Shown here in pieces: positions 1-9,300 of a stretch of 64,000 nt of DNA. Within the stretch, counting starts at the first letter, position 1; each line of letters opens with the position of its first letter. Position numbers and translations under genes: made by a program. Origin of the DNA: Achromobacter aloeverae (lineage in GTDB: Bacteria; Pseudomonadota; Gammaproteobacteria; Burkholderiales; Burkholderiaceae_B); the NCBI RefSeq assembly GCF_004121055.1, contig NZ_PYAL01000001.1, forward strand, positions 248,001 through 312,000, written 5' to 3'. Under the pieces are notes generated by a model, which saw nothing but the letters and a program-made list of their open reading frames with translations, searched no databases and was not told where the DNA came from.

Positions 1-596
1 CCACCCAGGCCGTCCTGGACAATGGCCAGAACGTGACCTTCCTGCACCGCACGGTGATGCAGGTGCGGCGCCCCGATCGCGTGCGCGCGGAGATCACGGG
101 TAGCGGCAAGCCACGCGGCCTGGTCTACAACGGCAAGACCTTCACGCTCTACGACAATAACCAGGGCTATTACACGGTCCAGCCCGCGCCACCCAGCATC
201 GACGACCTGGTCCACGTGCTGCGCGACCAATACGGCGTCGAAATGCCGCTGGCCGACCTGTTTTCCTGGGGCACCGAGAGCAGCGACGGGCAGCGCCTGA
301 CGGCGGCAACCTCGCTGGGACTGGAACGGGTGAACGGCAAGTGGTGCCGCCACTACGTCTTCGGCGAGCCGGGATTGGATTGGGAACTCTGGCTGCAAGG
401 GGGCAAGCAGCCGCTGCCCTGCCGCTTGGCCATCACCGATCTCACCCAGCCTTCCCGGCCCACGTTCTCGGTGTCGTACCAGTGGAACCTGCGGCCCGGA
501 CTGAATGCGGTGACGTTCACCTATCGCCCGGCCGCCGGCATGCGGGAAATCGGCGCGATGCGCGTGTCGCCGGAGCCCTATAAGGAGGCGCAATGA
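1..596 (+). CDS. DUF2092-family exported protein, 5' end outside the window
   Basis: The reading frame is open from base 3, so the gene starts before the window. About 197 residues are visible. They form a beta-rich soluble domain with motifs such as VMQVRRPDRVRAEITG and LVYNGKTFTLYD, which I associate with DUF2092, a LolA/LppX-like fold of periplasmic proteins. The signal peptide, if present, is not in view. The stop overlaps the next start (ATGA, 593-596), and an AAGGAG Shine-Dalgarno at 582-587 serves that downstream gene, so the two are translationally coupled. A lipid or hydrophobic ligand role is possible from the fold. The true function is unknown. Confidence 0.75.
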   Translation, partial: TQAVLDNGQNVTFLHRTVMQVRRPDRVRAEITGSGKPRGLVYNGKTFTLYDNNQGYYTVQPAPPSIDDLVHVLRDQYGVEMPLADLFSWGTESSDGQRLTAATSLGLERVNGKWCRHYVFGEPGLDWELWLQGGKQPLPCRLAITDLTQPSRPTFSVSYQWNLRPGLNAVTFTYRPAAGMREIGAMRVSPEPYKEAQ

Positions 597-1504
597 AAAA
601 TCGCTTCCGACTGACCATGCTCGCGGTCGCCTGCGGGACCGCGTTGACGCTGCTTGCCACCCAGGCCCAGGCCTTCCGCGGATTCGCCCGCACCGGCCTA
701 CGGCCCATGGCCGCTCCGCACGGCGGGGGGTTCCAGGGTGGCGGCTTCCACGGGGGAGGCTTCCAGGGTAGCTTCCAAGGGGGCGCACCCGCCTACCAAG
801 GGGCACATAACCTCCAGCCGCATATGCAGGGCGGCGCGGGGCCGCAGAATTTCCCGGGCGGCCACCCGCCGGCCATGAATGCACCGCACAATACGACGCT
901 TGCCGGCGGCGGGGGACATAATGGCCAAGGCCAGCATGGCTCGGGACCGGTCCGGCAAGGGGGCGGCCCCGGCGAACAAGGCAACAGTCCCAACCAGCAT
1001 GGGAGCGGCTCGCCGGCCCAGCACGGCGGCAATCCGAACCAGCATGGCGGCGGCTCGCCCGACCAGCATGGCGGCAATCCGAGCCAGCATGGTGGTGGCG
1101 GGCCGAACCAGCATGGCGGCGGCGGTGGCGGCGATCACCACGATGATGGGCACCACGATGATGGGCACCATGACGACGATCATCATGACGATGATTACCA
1201 CCACGACGACGATCATCACGACGATGACCACCACCATGACGATGATCATCATCACGACGACCATCATGACGACTATTACTACTACGGCTACGGCCCCGGC
1301 TGGTACGTCGATCCGGTCGCGGCCGGCATCGTCGCCGGCGCGGCCACCGCGGCGGTGATCGGGTCCATGGCGGCAACGCTGCCGCCGCAGTGCACCACGG
1401 TCATCGTCAACGGCCTGACGTACCAGCAATGCGGCCCCACGTGGTACCAACCGGTCTATGTGGGCACCACGATCCAGTATCAGGTCGTGGCGCCGCCGCG
1501 ATGA
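593..1504 (+). CDS. Secreted low-complexity Gly/His/Asp-rich protein
   Basis: A 303-residue protein with a Sec signal peptide (KNR, a hydrophobic run, then ATQAQA before FRG). Residues about 40-100 are Gly/Phe/Gln-rich. Residues about 120-180 hold NQHGG/DQHGG-type repeats. Residues about 180-225 are almost only His and Asp with a few Tyr. The tail (about 235-303) looks folded: a small-residue hydrophobic stretch (AAGIVAGAATAAVIGSMAA) and a Cys pair within PPQCTTVIVNGLTYQQC. The acidic-His tract would be expected to bind divalent metal ions such as Zn, Cu or Ni; that is an inference. It lies between two envelope genes and overlaps the upstream one by 4 bp. Tandem codon repeats make its length prone to change. 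Confidence 0.8.
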   Translation: MKNRFRLTMLAVACGTALTLLATQAQAFRGFARTGLRPMAAPHGGGFQGGGFHGGGFQGSFQGGAPAYQGAHNLQPHMQGGAGPQNFPGGHPPAMNAPHNTTLAGGGGHNGQGQHGSGPVRQGGGPGEQGNSPNQHGSGSPAQHGGNPNQHGGGSPDQHGGNPSQHGGGGPNQHGGGGGGDHHDDGHHDDGHHDDDHHDDDYHHDDDHHDDDHHHDDDHHHDDHHDDYYYYGYGPGWYVDPVAAGIVAGAATAAVIGSMAATLPPQCTTVIVNGLTYQQCGPTWYQPVYVGTTIQYQVVAPPR

Positions 1505-1595
1505 CGCACGCACAAGGCGGCCGGGCAGGACGGCTGGACGCCGGCAAGATTTCCCCGCATCCCGTTTCTCGTAGTCCTCTCTATCAGGAGCAGCC

Positions 1596-2282
1596 ATGAA
1601 AGCCCATTTTCTGCGCAAGTCGCTTTTGAGCATGTCGGCAGTCCTTCTCGTCGCGGGCTGCGCTTCGGAACCGCCCACGCGGGAATCCGGCTTCCTGGGT
1701 GACTACTCACGCCTGGAAAAGCAGGACGCGCCGGGAGGCGGCACGCGGCTGGCCTACGTCAATCCCACGTTCACCCCGGCCAACTACACGGCGCTGTGGC
1801 TGGACCCGGTGGTCTTCTACCCGGAACCCAAGCCCACCGAGAATGTGTCGATGGCCACCATGAACCAGGTGCGCGAATACATGGATCAGGCGCTGCGCAG
1901 CCGGCTGGACGGAAAGGTCCGCATGGTCAATCACGCGGGTCCGGGCGTTGCGCACGCCCGCCTGGCCATCACCGCCGTCGGCGCCGAGACCGAGGCCCTG
2001 GCGCCTTACCAGTACATCCCCATCGCGCTGGTCGTCACCGGCGCCAAGGCAGCCATTGAAGGGGGCCGGCCGCAGGAGGCAACGCTGGCGATTGAGGCGC
2101 AGGTCTCGGACAGCCAGACCGGCAAGCTGCTGTTCGCCTCCGTCCGGGGCGGCACCGGCGGCGAAGTCCGCAGCGCCTCGCAAGGCCAGGGCGCGGTACA
2201 GCCGGAGCAGTTGAAGAAACTGATCGACACCTGGGCGGACGGCGCGGCCGCCCAGGTCAGCCGCTACATAAAGACCTTCTAG
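1596..2282 (+). CDS. DUF3313 family lipoprotein
   Basis: A 228-residue protein with a lipoprotein signal: KSLLSMSAVLLVAGCAS, where the lipobox LVAGC puts the acylated Cys near residue 22. The mature part matches the DUF3313 type in length and in motifs such as NPTFTPANYTALWLDPV and the AKAAIEGGRPQEATLAIEA region. It is probably anchored in the outer membrane. CAGGAG lies 6 nt before the ATG. It follows the His-rich protein by 91 bp on the same strand and may share its transcript. The molecular function of the family is not known to me. Confidence 0.85.
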   Translation: MKAHFLRKSLLSMSAVLLVAGCASEPPTRESGFLGDYSRLEKQDAPGGGTRLAYVNPTFTPANYTALWLDPVVFYPEPKPTENVSMATMNQVREYMDQALRSRLDGKVRMVNHAGPGVAHARLAITAVGAETEALAPYQYIPIALVVTGAKAAIEGGRPQEATLAIEAQVSDSQTGKLLFASVRGGTGGEVRSASQGQGAVQPEQLKKLIDTWADGAAAQVSRYIKTF

Positions 2283-2587
2283 GAAACAGGATAGCGATCC
2301 CACCGAGGATGGCGGCTCCCCGCCGCACGCAGCGCGACGGGGCGGCACCGGCGGACCGGCCTGCCCGGCTCCGCCGGTTTATATTCTGGAACCCGCCAAC
2401 CGTGCAATGCCGCCCCCTCGCATGACACCATCATGACACTGGCGTCCCGCGCAAACCGGCGCGGCGGCAATGACACATCGCAGCATTTTTCATGGCGGGC
2501 GCGTACACTCGACAGCCGGTCGCGCGCGATGCGCGCTGTGCGTCGCGGCGGCCGCTTCGCCATGCCTATCGCGGGGATCATGCCGAC
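2283..2587. other. Intergenic stretch, no gene seen
   Basis: About 305 bases between the DUF3313 lipoprotein and the hydrolase. Open frames here are upstream extensions of the hydrolase frame or antisense shadows. It is GC-rich except for TTTATATTCTGG near 2379, which could be part of a promoter. I see no clear terminator hairpin or RNA gene. Confidence 0.5.
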
Positions 2588-3565
2588 ATGAATGCACAAA
2601 CCTTCGACGCCCTGGGCACGCCGATACGGCGCGGCCAGGTCGATACGCCGCAGGTGCGGCTGGCCTACGAAGACTGGGGCGATCCCCATGCGCCGCCCCT
2701 GCTGCTGATCATGGGACTGGGTGCGCAAATGTTGTTGTGGCCCGATGGCTTCTGCAAGCGCCTGGTCGACGCCGGCTTCCGCGTGATCCGCTACGACAAT
2801 CGGGATATCGGCCTGTCCGGCCGCATCCGCAGCCTCACGCCGCCGCCCCGCTTATGGTGGCTGATGGCCCGTTCCCAGCTGGGTTTGCAAAGCAAGGTCC
2901 CCTACACGCTGGAAGACATGGCCGACGACACCGCGGCCTTGCTCGACGGCCTGGGGCTGGCGCAGGCGCACGTCGTCGGCGGTTCCATGGGCGGCATGAT
3001 CGCGCAGGTCCTTGCCGCCCGCCATGCCGCCCGGGTCGCGTCGCTGGCCATCATCTTTTCCAGCACCTGCCAGCCCCTGCTGCCGCCGACCGCGCCCACC
3101 CTGCTGTGGAAGCTGTTGCGCAAGCCACGTCCCGAAACCGGCCTGCATGGGCAGAAAGCGCACGTCAAGGCCCTCTTCCAGGCCCTGGGATCCGCCGCCT
3201 ATCCGGTCGACGAAGCGGAAATGGACGCGCTGATCGATCGCCTGGGCGAACGCGGCATCGACGGCGGTGGCGCGCGGCGCCAGTTGATGGCCCTGCTGGG
3301 CACGGGCGACCTGCGCCGCTATGCGCAACGCATCCGGGCGCGCACCTGCGTGATCCACGGCGCCAAGGACCGCATGCTGCCGCCGGCGGCCGGCCGCGCG
3401 GTGGCGCGCGCCATTCCCGGCGCCCAGTTCCACCTCATCGCCGGCATGGGCCATGATCTACCCCGCCAGCTGTGGCCGCTGCTGACCCGGCTCATCGTCG
3501 ACAACGCGGCCGCCGCCGAGGCAGTCATCCCCGATGCCGGCCATATGGCATACGAAGCCGCCTGA
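2588..3565 (+). CDS. Alpha/beta-fold hydrolase
   Basis: 325 residues from the ATG at 2588. The frame stays open upstream to 2492, but that part is compositionally unlike protein, and the homology-like sequence starts at MNAQTFDALGTPIRRGQ. The oxyanion region reads LLLIMGLGAQM and is followed by YDNRDIGLSG. The nucleophile elbow is GGSMGG. A late Asp (GAKDRMLPP) and His (GMGHDLP) complete a plausible Ser-Asp-His triad. Arrangement and length fit the esterase, epoxide hydrolase or aclacinomycin-methylesterase-like members of the superfamily. The substrate cannot be told from sequence. A GST gene follows 90 bp downstream. Confidence 0.85.
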   Translation: MNAQTFDALGTPIRRGQVDTPQVRLAYEDWGDPHAPPLLLIMGLGAQMLLWPDGFCKRLVDAGFRVIRYDNRDIGLSGRIRSLTPPPRLWWLMARSQLGLQSKVPYTLEDMADDTAALLDGLGLAQAHVVGGSMGGMIAQVLAARHAARVASLAIIFSSTCQPLLPPTAPTLLWKLLRKPRPETGLHGQKAHVKALFQALGSAAYPVDEAEMDALIDRLGERGIDGGGARRQLMALLGTGDLRRYAQRIRARTCVIHGAKDRMLPPAAGRAVARAIPGAQFHLIAGMGHDLPRQLWPLLTRLIVDNAAAAEAVIPDAGHMAYEAA

Positions 3566-3655
3566 GCAGGCAATGTCGAAAACCGCGGCCCTGGCTCGTC
3601 GTAGGCATACGATGGTGAATAAAGCTGTCGCCCTGCCCACGAACCGGAGGCGCCC

Positions 3656-4321
3656 ATGGCCTTGCAACTGTATTACCACCCCTTTTCCTCGTACTGCCAC
3701 AAGGCCCTGGTGGCCTTCCACGAAAACGACATTGCCTTCGAAGGCCACGTCATCGAGGGGCCGGACTCGGCCGCCTACCGCGAACTGGCGGCGCGCTGGC
3801 CCATCAAGCGCTTTCCCATGCTGGTCGACGGAGAACGGCAGGTCATGGAAGCGACGTGCATCGTCGAATACCTGCAGACCTCGCACCCTGGCCCGGTGCG
3901 GCTGATTCCGGCCGATGCGCGGGCCGCGCTGGAGGTGCGGTTCCTGGACCGATTCTTCGACAACTACATCTCCACCCCGGTTCAGAAAATCGTCTTCAAC
4001 GCATTGCGTCCCGATCCCTCGGTGCGCGATCCCTACGGCGTGGACGAGGCGCACGCCATGCTGGACGATGCCTACGGCTGGCTGGAGCAGCACATGCGAG
4101 GTCGCCAATGGGCCTGCGGCGACGCGCCCACGCTGGCCGATTGCGGCGCCGCGCCCTTCCTCTTCTATGCGCACTGGGTACATCCCATCCAGGAGGAACG
4201 TCATCCCAATATCCGGGCGTATCGCCAGCGCCTGCTGCAATGGCCTTCCTACGCCCGCTGCGTGGAACTGGCGCGGCCCTATCGCGGATTCTTCCCGCTG
4301 CCTATACCCGCCGACGACTGA
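3656..4321 (+). CDS. Glutathione S-transferase family protein
   Basis: 221 residues. The N-terminal thioredoxin-like domain begins LQLYYHPFSSYCHKALVAF. Ser/Tyr/Cys near residues 11-14 could serve as the glutathione-activating residue. The cis-Pro loop is KRFPMLVDG, followed by EATCIVEYL, the usual gamma-glutamyl-binding E-(S/T) position. The C-terminal helical domain contains WACGDAPTLADC, the N-capping S/T-x-x-D motif of GST helix 6. A GGAGG Shine-Dalgarno lies 6 nt before the ATG. The gene converges with the MFS pump, 17 bp between stops. A detoxification role is likely; the substrate is unknown. Confidence 0.88.
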   Translation: MALQLYYHPFSSYCHKALVAFHENDIAFEGHVIEGPDSAAYRELAARWPIKRFPMLVDGERQVMEATCIVEYLQTSHPGPVRLIPADARAALEVRFLDRFFDNYISTPVQKIVFNALRPDPSVRDPYGVDEAHAMLDDAYGWLEQHMRGRQWACGDAPTLADCGAAPFLFYAHWVHPIQEERHPNIRAYRQRLLQWPSYARCVELARPYRGFFPLPIPADD

Positions 4322-4338
4322 CGGGACGCCCGGCGCGC

Positions 4339-5610
4339 CTATTTCACGTCCGCCGTGGCGGCCGCCTTGCGTCCGGCGGCGCCGGCCACCCGCCAGGTGC
4401 CCAGCGCGCCGGCCAGCAGCAATACGCTGGTGCCGAGGAACACCGCCGGCATGCCGTAATGCCCGCCCACGTAGCCGCCCAGCAAGGGCCCGGTGACCTG
4501 ACCCACATATTGCGACGACACCGAATAGCCCATGATGCTGCCGACGAAATGATCGGGCACGTTATGCCGCACCACCGCCGCGATGCAAGGCAGCAGGCCG
4601 CCCAGCGCCAGGCCCATCAGGAAGCGCAAGCCCACCAGTTGCCAGCCGGCCGTCACGAAAGCTTGCGGAATCAGCAGCACGGCGGCCACGCCCAGCGCCA
4701 ACACGATGACGTAGGCATGCCCGATACGGTCGGCCAGCCGGCCCAGGCGTGACGCGGACAGGATGCTGCCCAGCGCGGCCGCCGACATCGCCAGGCCCGC
4801 CACGAAGGTCACCCGCGCGGGATCGTCCACCAGCGTGTTCACATACACCGTGATAATGGGTTCGATGGACATGTTGGCGAACATCAGCAGCATGCCCGTG
4901 AACAGCATGGTCAGCACGACGTCGCGCCGCGGAATATGCGACCAGCCGCCCTTGGGCCGGTTCTTCGCGGCGCCCGCCGGCCGCGGCCCCTCCTTGACCA
5001 GGAAGGTGGTGGCGAGAAAGGCGATGAAGATCAGGGCGCCGGACAGCCAGAACGTGGCGCGGATACCGATGAGCGGCGGCAGGGATCCACCTATCAGCGG
5101 TCCGATCAGGTTGCCGGCCATGATGCCGGACGACAACACGCCCAGCGCCCACGCCGAACGATTCCTGGGCGTCTGCACCGCGACCAGGATGGTCGCGCCC
5201 GAGGAGTAACCGCCCGCGATGCCCGTCAGAAGACGCAGGGCGAGCAACTGCCAGACATTGGTGGAGAAGCCGATCAGCGAAATGCAGATCGCCATCCCCA
5301 GGCTGGCGCGGATCAGCATCGGCTTGCGGCCATAGCGGTCGCCCAGGTGTCCCCACAACGGCGCCACGATGCCTGCCGTCAGGAAGGTCGCGCCATAGGC
5401 TATGCCCGACCATTGCACGATGGCCGCATGATCCTTGACCCCCAACTCCTCCACGTAAAGCGGCAGGAAAGGCAGCATCAGCGTCATGCCGACCAGGGTG
5501 GAAAAGGAGCCGAACAGGCATACGAGAAGATTGCGATGCCAATGGGGGTTGTGGTCGGAAGACATGGGCGCGGGGGTAGTGGTTGCTTGGGATACCAAGT
5601 TGGGATACAT
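4339..5610 (-). CDS. MFS multidrug-type efflux transporter, MdtG-like
   Basis: 423 residues with about 12 predicted membrane segments. The first loop has MLPFLPLYVEELGV, and motif A of drug:H+ antiporters is GHLGDRYGRKPML. TPRNRSAWALGVLSSG and GPLIGG correspond to the motif C region between TM4 and TM5. The overall sequence pattern resembles E. coli MdtG. Start: an ATG at 5610 gives the longest form with GGGGG just upstream; an ATG at 5565 (MSSDHNPH) lacks a ribosome site but would leave the divergent operator outside the gene. It is transcribed away from a GntR regulator that probably controls it. Confidence 0.88.
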   Translation of the reverse strand: MYPNLVSQATTTPAPMSSDHNPHWHRNLLVCLFGSFSTLVGMTLMLPFLPLYVEELGVKDHAAIVQWSGIAYGATFLTAGIVAPLWGHLGDRYGRKPMLIRASLGMAICISLIGFSTNVWQLLALRLLTGIAGGYSSGATILVAVQTPRNRSAWALGVLSSGIMAGNLIGPLIGGSLPPLIGIRATFWLSGALIFIAFLATTFLVKEGPRPAGAAKNRPKGGWSHIPRRDVVLTMLFTGMLLMFANMSIEPIITVYVNTLVDDPARVTFVAGLAMSAAALGSILSASRLGRLADRIGHAYVIVLALGVAAVLLIPQAFVTAGWQLVGLRFLMGLALGGLLPCIAAVVRHNVPDHFVGSIMGYSVSSQYVGQVTGPLLGGYVGGHYGMPAVFLGTSVLLLAGALGTWRVAGAAGRKAAATADVK

Positions 5611-5683
5611 TAAACATCCCCCGTAGGCTTGTCAATAACGCTGGTCACTATTTTGTTGGCGCCGCCCATCTGTTGGCGCCGCC
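5587..5683. promoter_or_regulatory. Divergent MFS/gntR control region with repeats
   Basis: TTGGGATAC occurs twice, at 5587-5595 and 5600-5608. GGGAT (5602-5606) and ATCCC (5616-5620) form an inverted repeat with a 9-nt AT-rich spacer. TGTTGGCGCCGCC is repeated at 5654-5666 and 5671-5683, each copy containing the palindrome GGCGCC. Such symmetrical elements between a regulator and its divergent neighbour are plausible operators. Binding is inferred. Confidence 0.5.
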
Positions 5684-5704
5684 GTCCGCCCGGCAGGAGT
5701 CCCC

Positions 5705-6355
5705 GTGTCCCAATCCCTGGAAGTCGAAAAACAACTGCGCGCGATGATCCTGGACATGCAACTGGGCCCGGGCGAGCGCCTCACGGAACGCTGGGCCGAA
5801 GCGCAACTGGGCGCGTCGCGCACACCCGTGCGCGCCGCGCTGCTGCGCCTGGAGTCGGAAGGCCTGGTCTGCCGCGAAGGTCGCGGCTGGATGGTCACGC
5901 CGATCAATATCGCGGAGATCGAACAGCTATTCGTCTATCGCGAAGTCCTGGAGGTGGCCGCCATGCGGCTGACCGTGGCCCACCCCGATCACGCGGGCCT
6001 GGACGACATCGAGGCACTGCTCGACGACTGCGGTGAATCGGCCAGCGTGGAGGAGACCCACCGCATCGGCCTCGAATTCCATGTGCGCCTGGCGCAACTG
6101 TCCGGCAATGAATTCATCAGCCGCGGCGTGGCGGACGCCATGAACCGGTTGGCACGCACCCGCTGGCTGGAAAGCGACCCCATCGGCCACGGCTGGGCCG
6201 AACACCGCGCGGTGCTCGCGGCCCTGCGCGAAGGCGACGCCGAGCGCGCCGTCGCGCTGGTGCAGGCGCACGTGCGCGAAAGCCGCGACCGGCTGCTGGC
6301 CGTGCTGCGCGAAGGCCGCCGCAGCTTTCGCGCGCGCGGCGTGATGGTCGCATAG
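5705..6355 (+). CDS. GntR-family transcriptional regulator, FCD type
   Basis: 216 residues from a GTG start preceded by AGGAG at 6 nt. The N-terminal winged helix contains the GntR hallmark LGPGERLTERWAEAQLGASRTPVRAALLRLESEGLV (split here: LGPGERLTERWAEAQLG, then SRTPVRAALLRL). The C-terminal all-helical FCD domain carries the metal-site pattern: Asp/His near FHVRLAQLSGN and EHRAVLAALREGD, with a last His in VQAHVRESRDRL. The effector is likely an organic acid, as for other FCD proteins. It is divergent from the MdtG-like pump across a repeat-rich control region, so that pump is the obvious target. Confidence 0.88.
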   Translation: MSQSLEVEKQLRAMILDMQLGPGERLTERWAEAQLGASRTPVRAALLRLESEGLVCREGRGWMVTPINIAEIEQLFVYREVLEVAAMRLTVAHPDHAGLDDIEALLDDCGESASVEETHRIGLEFHVRLAQLSGNEFISRGVADAMNRLARTRWLESDPIGHGWAEHRAVLAALREGDAERAVALVQAHVRESRDRLLAVLREGRRSFRARGVMVA

Positions 6356-6389
6356 CGGCACTTCGGCACGCGGGCACTCCGGCGCTTCC

Positions 6390-9300
6390 TCAGAACCGGT
6401 AGCGCGCCCCGGCGTTGAACAGCCAGGCATCGACCCCGGACCCCATGGCCTCGATGCGCGCGACCTCGCCATACAGGGACCATTTCCGGTTCACGGTGCC
6501 GGTAACGCCCGCCGAGTAGCGCATGGCGTCGCCGTACTTGCCCGTCCGGAAGGTCTCGTCGCCCACCGTCACGTTGCTGCCGCCATTGAACGCATGCAGC
6601 ACATGCACGCCGGCATAGGGAGTGATGCGCCCGCCACTCACATCGATGGGCCGCGTCACCCGCGCGCCCAGCCGCCCCAGTACCTGCGTCTGCGACGCGA
6701 TGTCCACGTCCAGGCCGTCCGCGTCGGTCTTGCGGTTGAAACTCAGCCGCTGCACGTTGACCTGGGCCTGGGGTTCCAGGTTGATGCCATGGCCGATGTC
6801 GATGGGATAGCCCGCCTCCACCGAACCCGCCACGCTGGTGCCGCGCAGGTCCATCGCCTTGCCCCGCGCATCGGTATCGACGTTGCCATCGAACCAGCCA
6901 AAAGACAGGATGCCGTCGACATACCAGCCCTTGTCGGCCTGGTAGGTGGCATAGCCGGACACGCGGTAAGTGTCGGTCTTGGTCTTGCTGGGCCCGTCCA
7001 CCGCGTGCGGGTCGTAATTCAGGTGACCAAAGGTGCCGGCCAGGCCGAAGCGCCAGATGCCGTTGTCCGTCGCCTGCTTGTAGAGATTGCCGCCGAACTG
7101 CACGGCGGCGTAGTTGCCGCTGGCGTCGTAGCCGAAATCCTTGAACTTGCGGTTGGTGGCATAGCTGAAGTCGCCGCCGTAGGCGCGCACGAAGGCCTCG
7201 CCCTTGCCCAGGTTATTTCCCAGCGCCCGGTCATCCCGTATCTCGCCCAGGCGACGATGCAGGGAGTCCAGGTCCGCATACGTCGCGTATTGCAGGGCGA
7301 TGGGCGCGATCAGGTATGAAGCGACCTGCGGGGCGACTTCATACCGCACCTCGTCGGGGTCGGGCAGGCCACCGCCGGACTCGCCACCTCCCGACTCGCC
7401 ACCTCCTGACTCGCCGCCCCCGGACTCCCCACCCTCCGGATCCGGGGTGGGACCATCCGGCGTGACGAAGGCGCTTTGCAGGCGATAGTCCCAATGGCTG
7501 CCCGTACCTCCCACCAGGGATTGCGCGGGGTCCGCGCTGCCCAGCGCCGAGCCCGGCCCGTACGCGAACAGGCGATACGCATGGGGGGAGTTGCCCACCG
7601 TGACATAGTCGCCGCTCAAGGCGAATGCGCTGACCGACGACGTCCCGGCCACCTGCACCAGCGATATTCCCTCGTCGTTCAGGGGCACGCCGCCGCCAGC
7701 CGTCAATCCGCCCGGGCTGCCGCTGACCTCCTTGACCTGGACCAGGGATGTGCCGCTGGCGTTGCCGGCGATCAACATCCGGTCCGTATACTGGTTGGAC
7801 AGCGCCCCGCCCTTGTTCAAGTACGTATTGACCGCCACCACGCCCTGGTCGCCCGAGTAATTGCCGCTGACCTGCAAGACGCGGTAGGCGGATGCGTCCA
7901 TGGGACGCGACGCCACGTCCGCGGCCGCCTGCAGGTCCACCGTGCCATGTGAATTGCTCAGGCTGTTGACCGTGGAATCGGCCGTCACGTTCCAGCGGCT
8001 GTCGCTGGCGAGATTCAGCGCGATCGAGCTGCCGGCGGTGGCGCCCACGATGCCCGTGATGACCGCGCCATTGCTTGCGTTCAGCGTGCCGGAGGCGGCC
8101 ACGCCGCCCACCGGCGCGACCCACACCGCACGCCGGCCGCCGGTCACGCTGCCGCCGTCCATGTTCACCACGCCCTGGCCGCCGTAGAAGTAGAGGCCAT
8201 CCAGCTGCGCCGAACGTATCGTGGTGTCCTTCAGGTTCGCCGTATTGGGCGTCGTGGCGTCTCCTCCATAGAAGCGCAGCGCCAGCGAGTTGGCGCCTTC
8301 GGCCGACAGGGTGGCGCCGTCCGCGGAAAAGGTGGTGCCATTGAGAACGCTCACCGCATCCGCGTTGGCGCCCGTGGTTCGCACGAACGTGCCGGCGCCA
8401 TTGCCGTCCAGGCCCAGCGCCAGTCCGCCGCCCTGGACCAGGATGGCGCGCGAGCTCGCGGCGCTGGTCGTCACCGTACCGCCGTTCAGCGTGGTCTGGC
8501 CGCCGGTGGTCCACACGGGTATGGAATTGCTGCCGTCGGCCGTGATCCGGGCGTTGGTCAGGGTGGCGCTGCCGGCGCTGACCCACACTGTCTGCGTGCT
8601 GTCCTTGGTGGTGCGTATCGTCGCGTCGGTCAGGTCCACCACGCTTGTCGGCTGGGACACGACCAACGCGCGCGTATCCTCTGCCAGGATGGACATGCCC
8701 GTTCCATCCACCTTGCCGCCGTAGACATACACCGCGTAGGAGTTGCCGGTGGTGCGCACCGACGTGCCGTTGCCGGTGAAGTCGGTGCCGGGATAAACGA
8801 GCACGCCATAAGCCGATCCGCCGGTGGTCAGGATGGAGCCGCCGTTCATCGTCACGTGGGTATCCTGGCCCGCTACGCCCGATGTCATCCACACCCCGTA
8901 GGCTTGCGTGCCCTGGGTACTGATGGCGGTGTTGTTCAGTGTGATGGTGGCGCCCCCCCAGGAGGTCACGCCGCGCGAGGTACTCCCGGTAGTGGTCAGC
9001 GTGCTGTCGTTCAAGTCCACCGTCGCGTACTGGCCATACGACCGCAAGGCGTCCGAATTACTGCCGTCGACCGTAATGTAGATGTCCGAGCCCTTGAAGA
9101 CCGACGGGCCGGTATCGCCCACGGTATAGATGCCGCGCGAATTGTGATCGTTGTCCGTGGGGTCGGTGAGGACGGATATCGTGGTGCCGCCCGGATTCAC
9201 CGTCATGGTGCTGTTATTGCCGACGAAAAGACCATCGGCCGCGTGTCCATGCACGTTGATGACGATAGGCCCGTCATCGGCCTTCAGGACCGCCGTGGCA

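Noticed and set aside
698-1678. Minus-strand 326-codon frame opposite the His-rich gene
   Set aside because: Val/Met/Ile runs are the complement of GAC/CAT codon repeats; no start signal.
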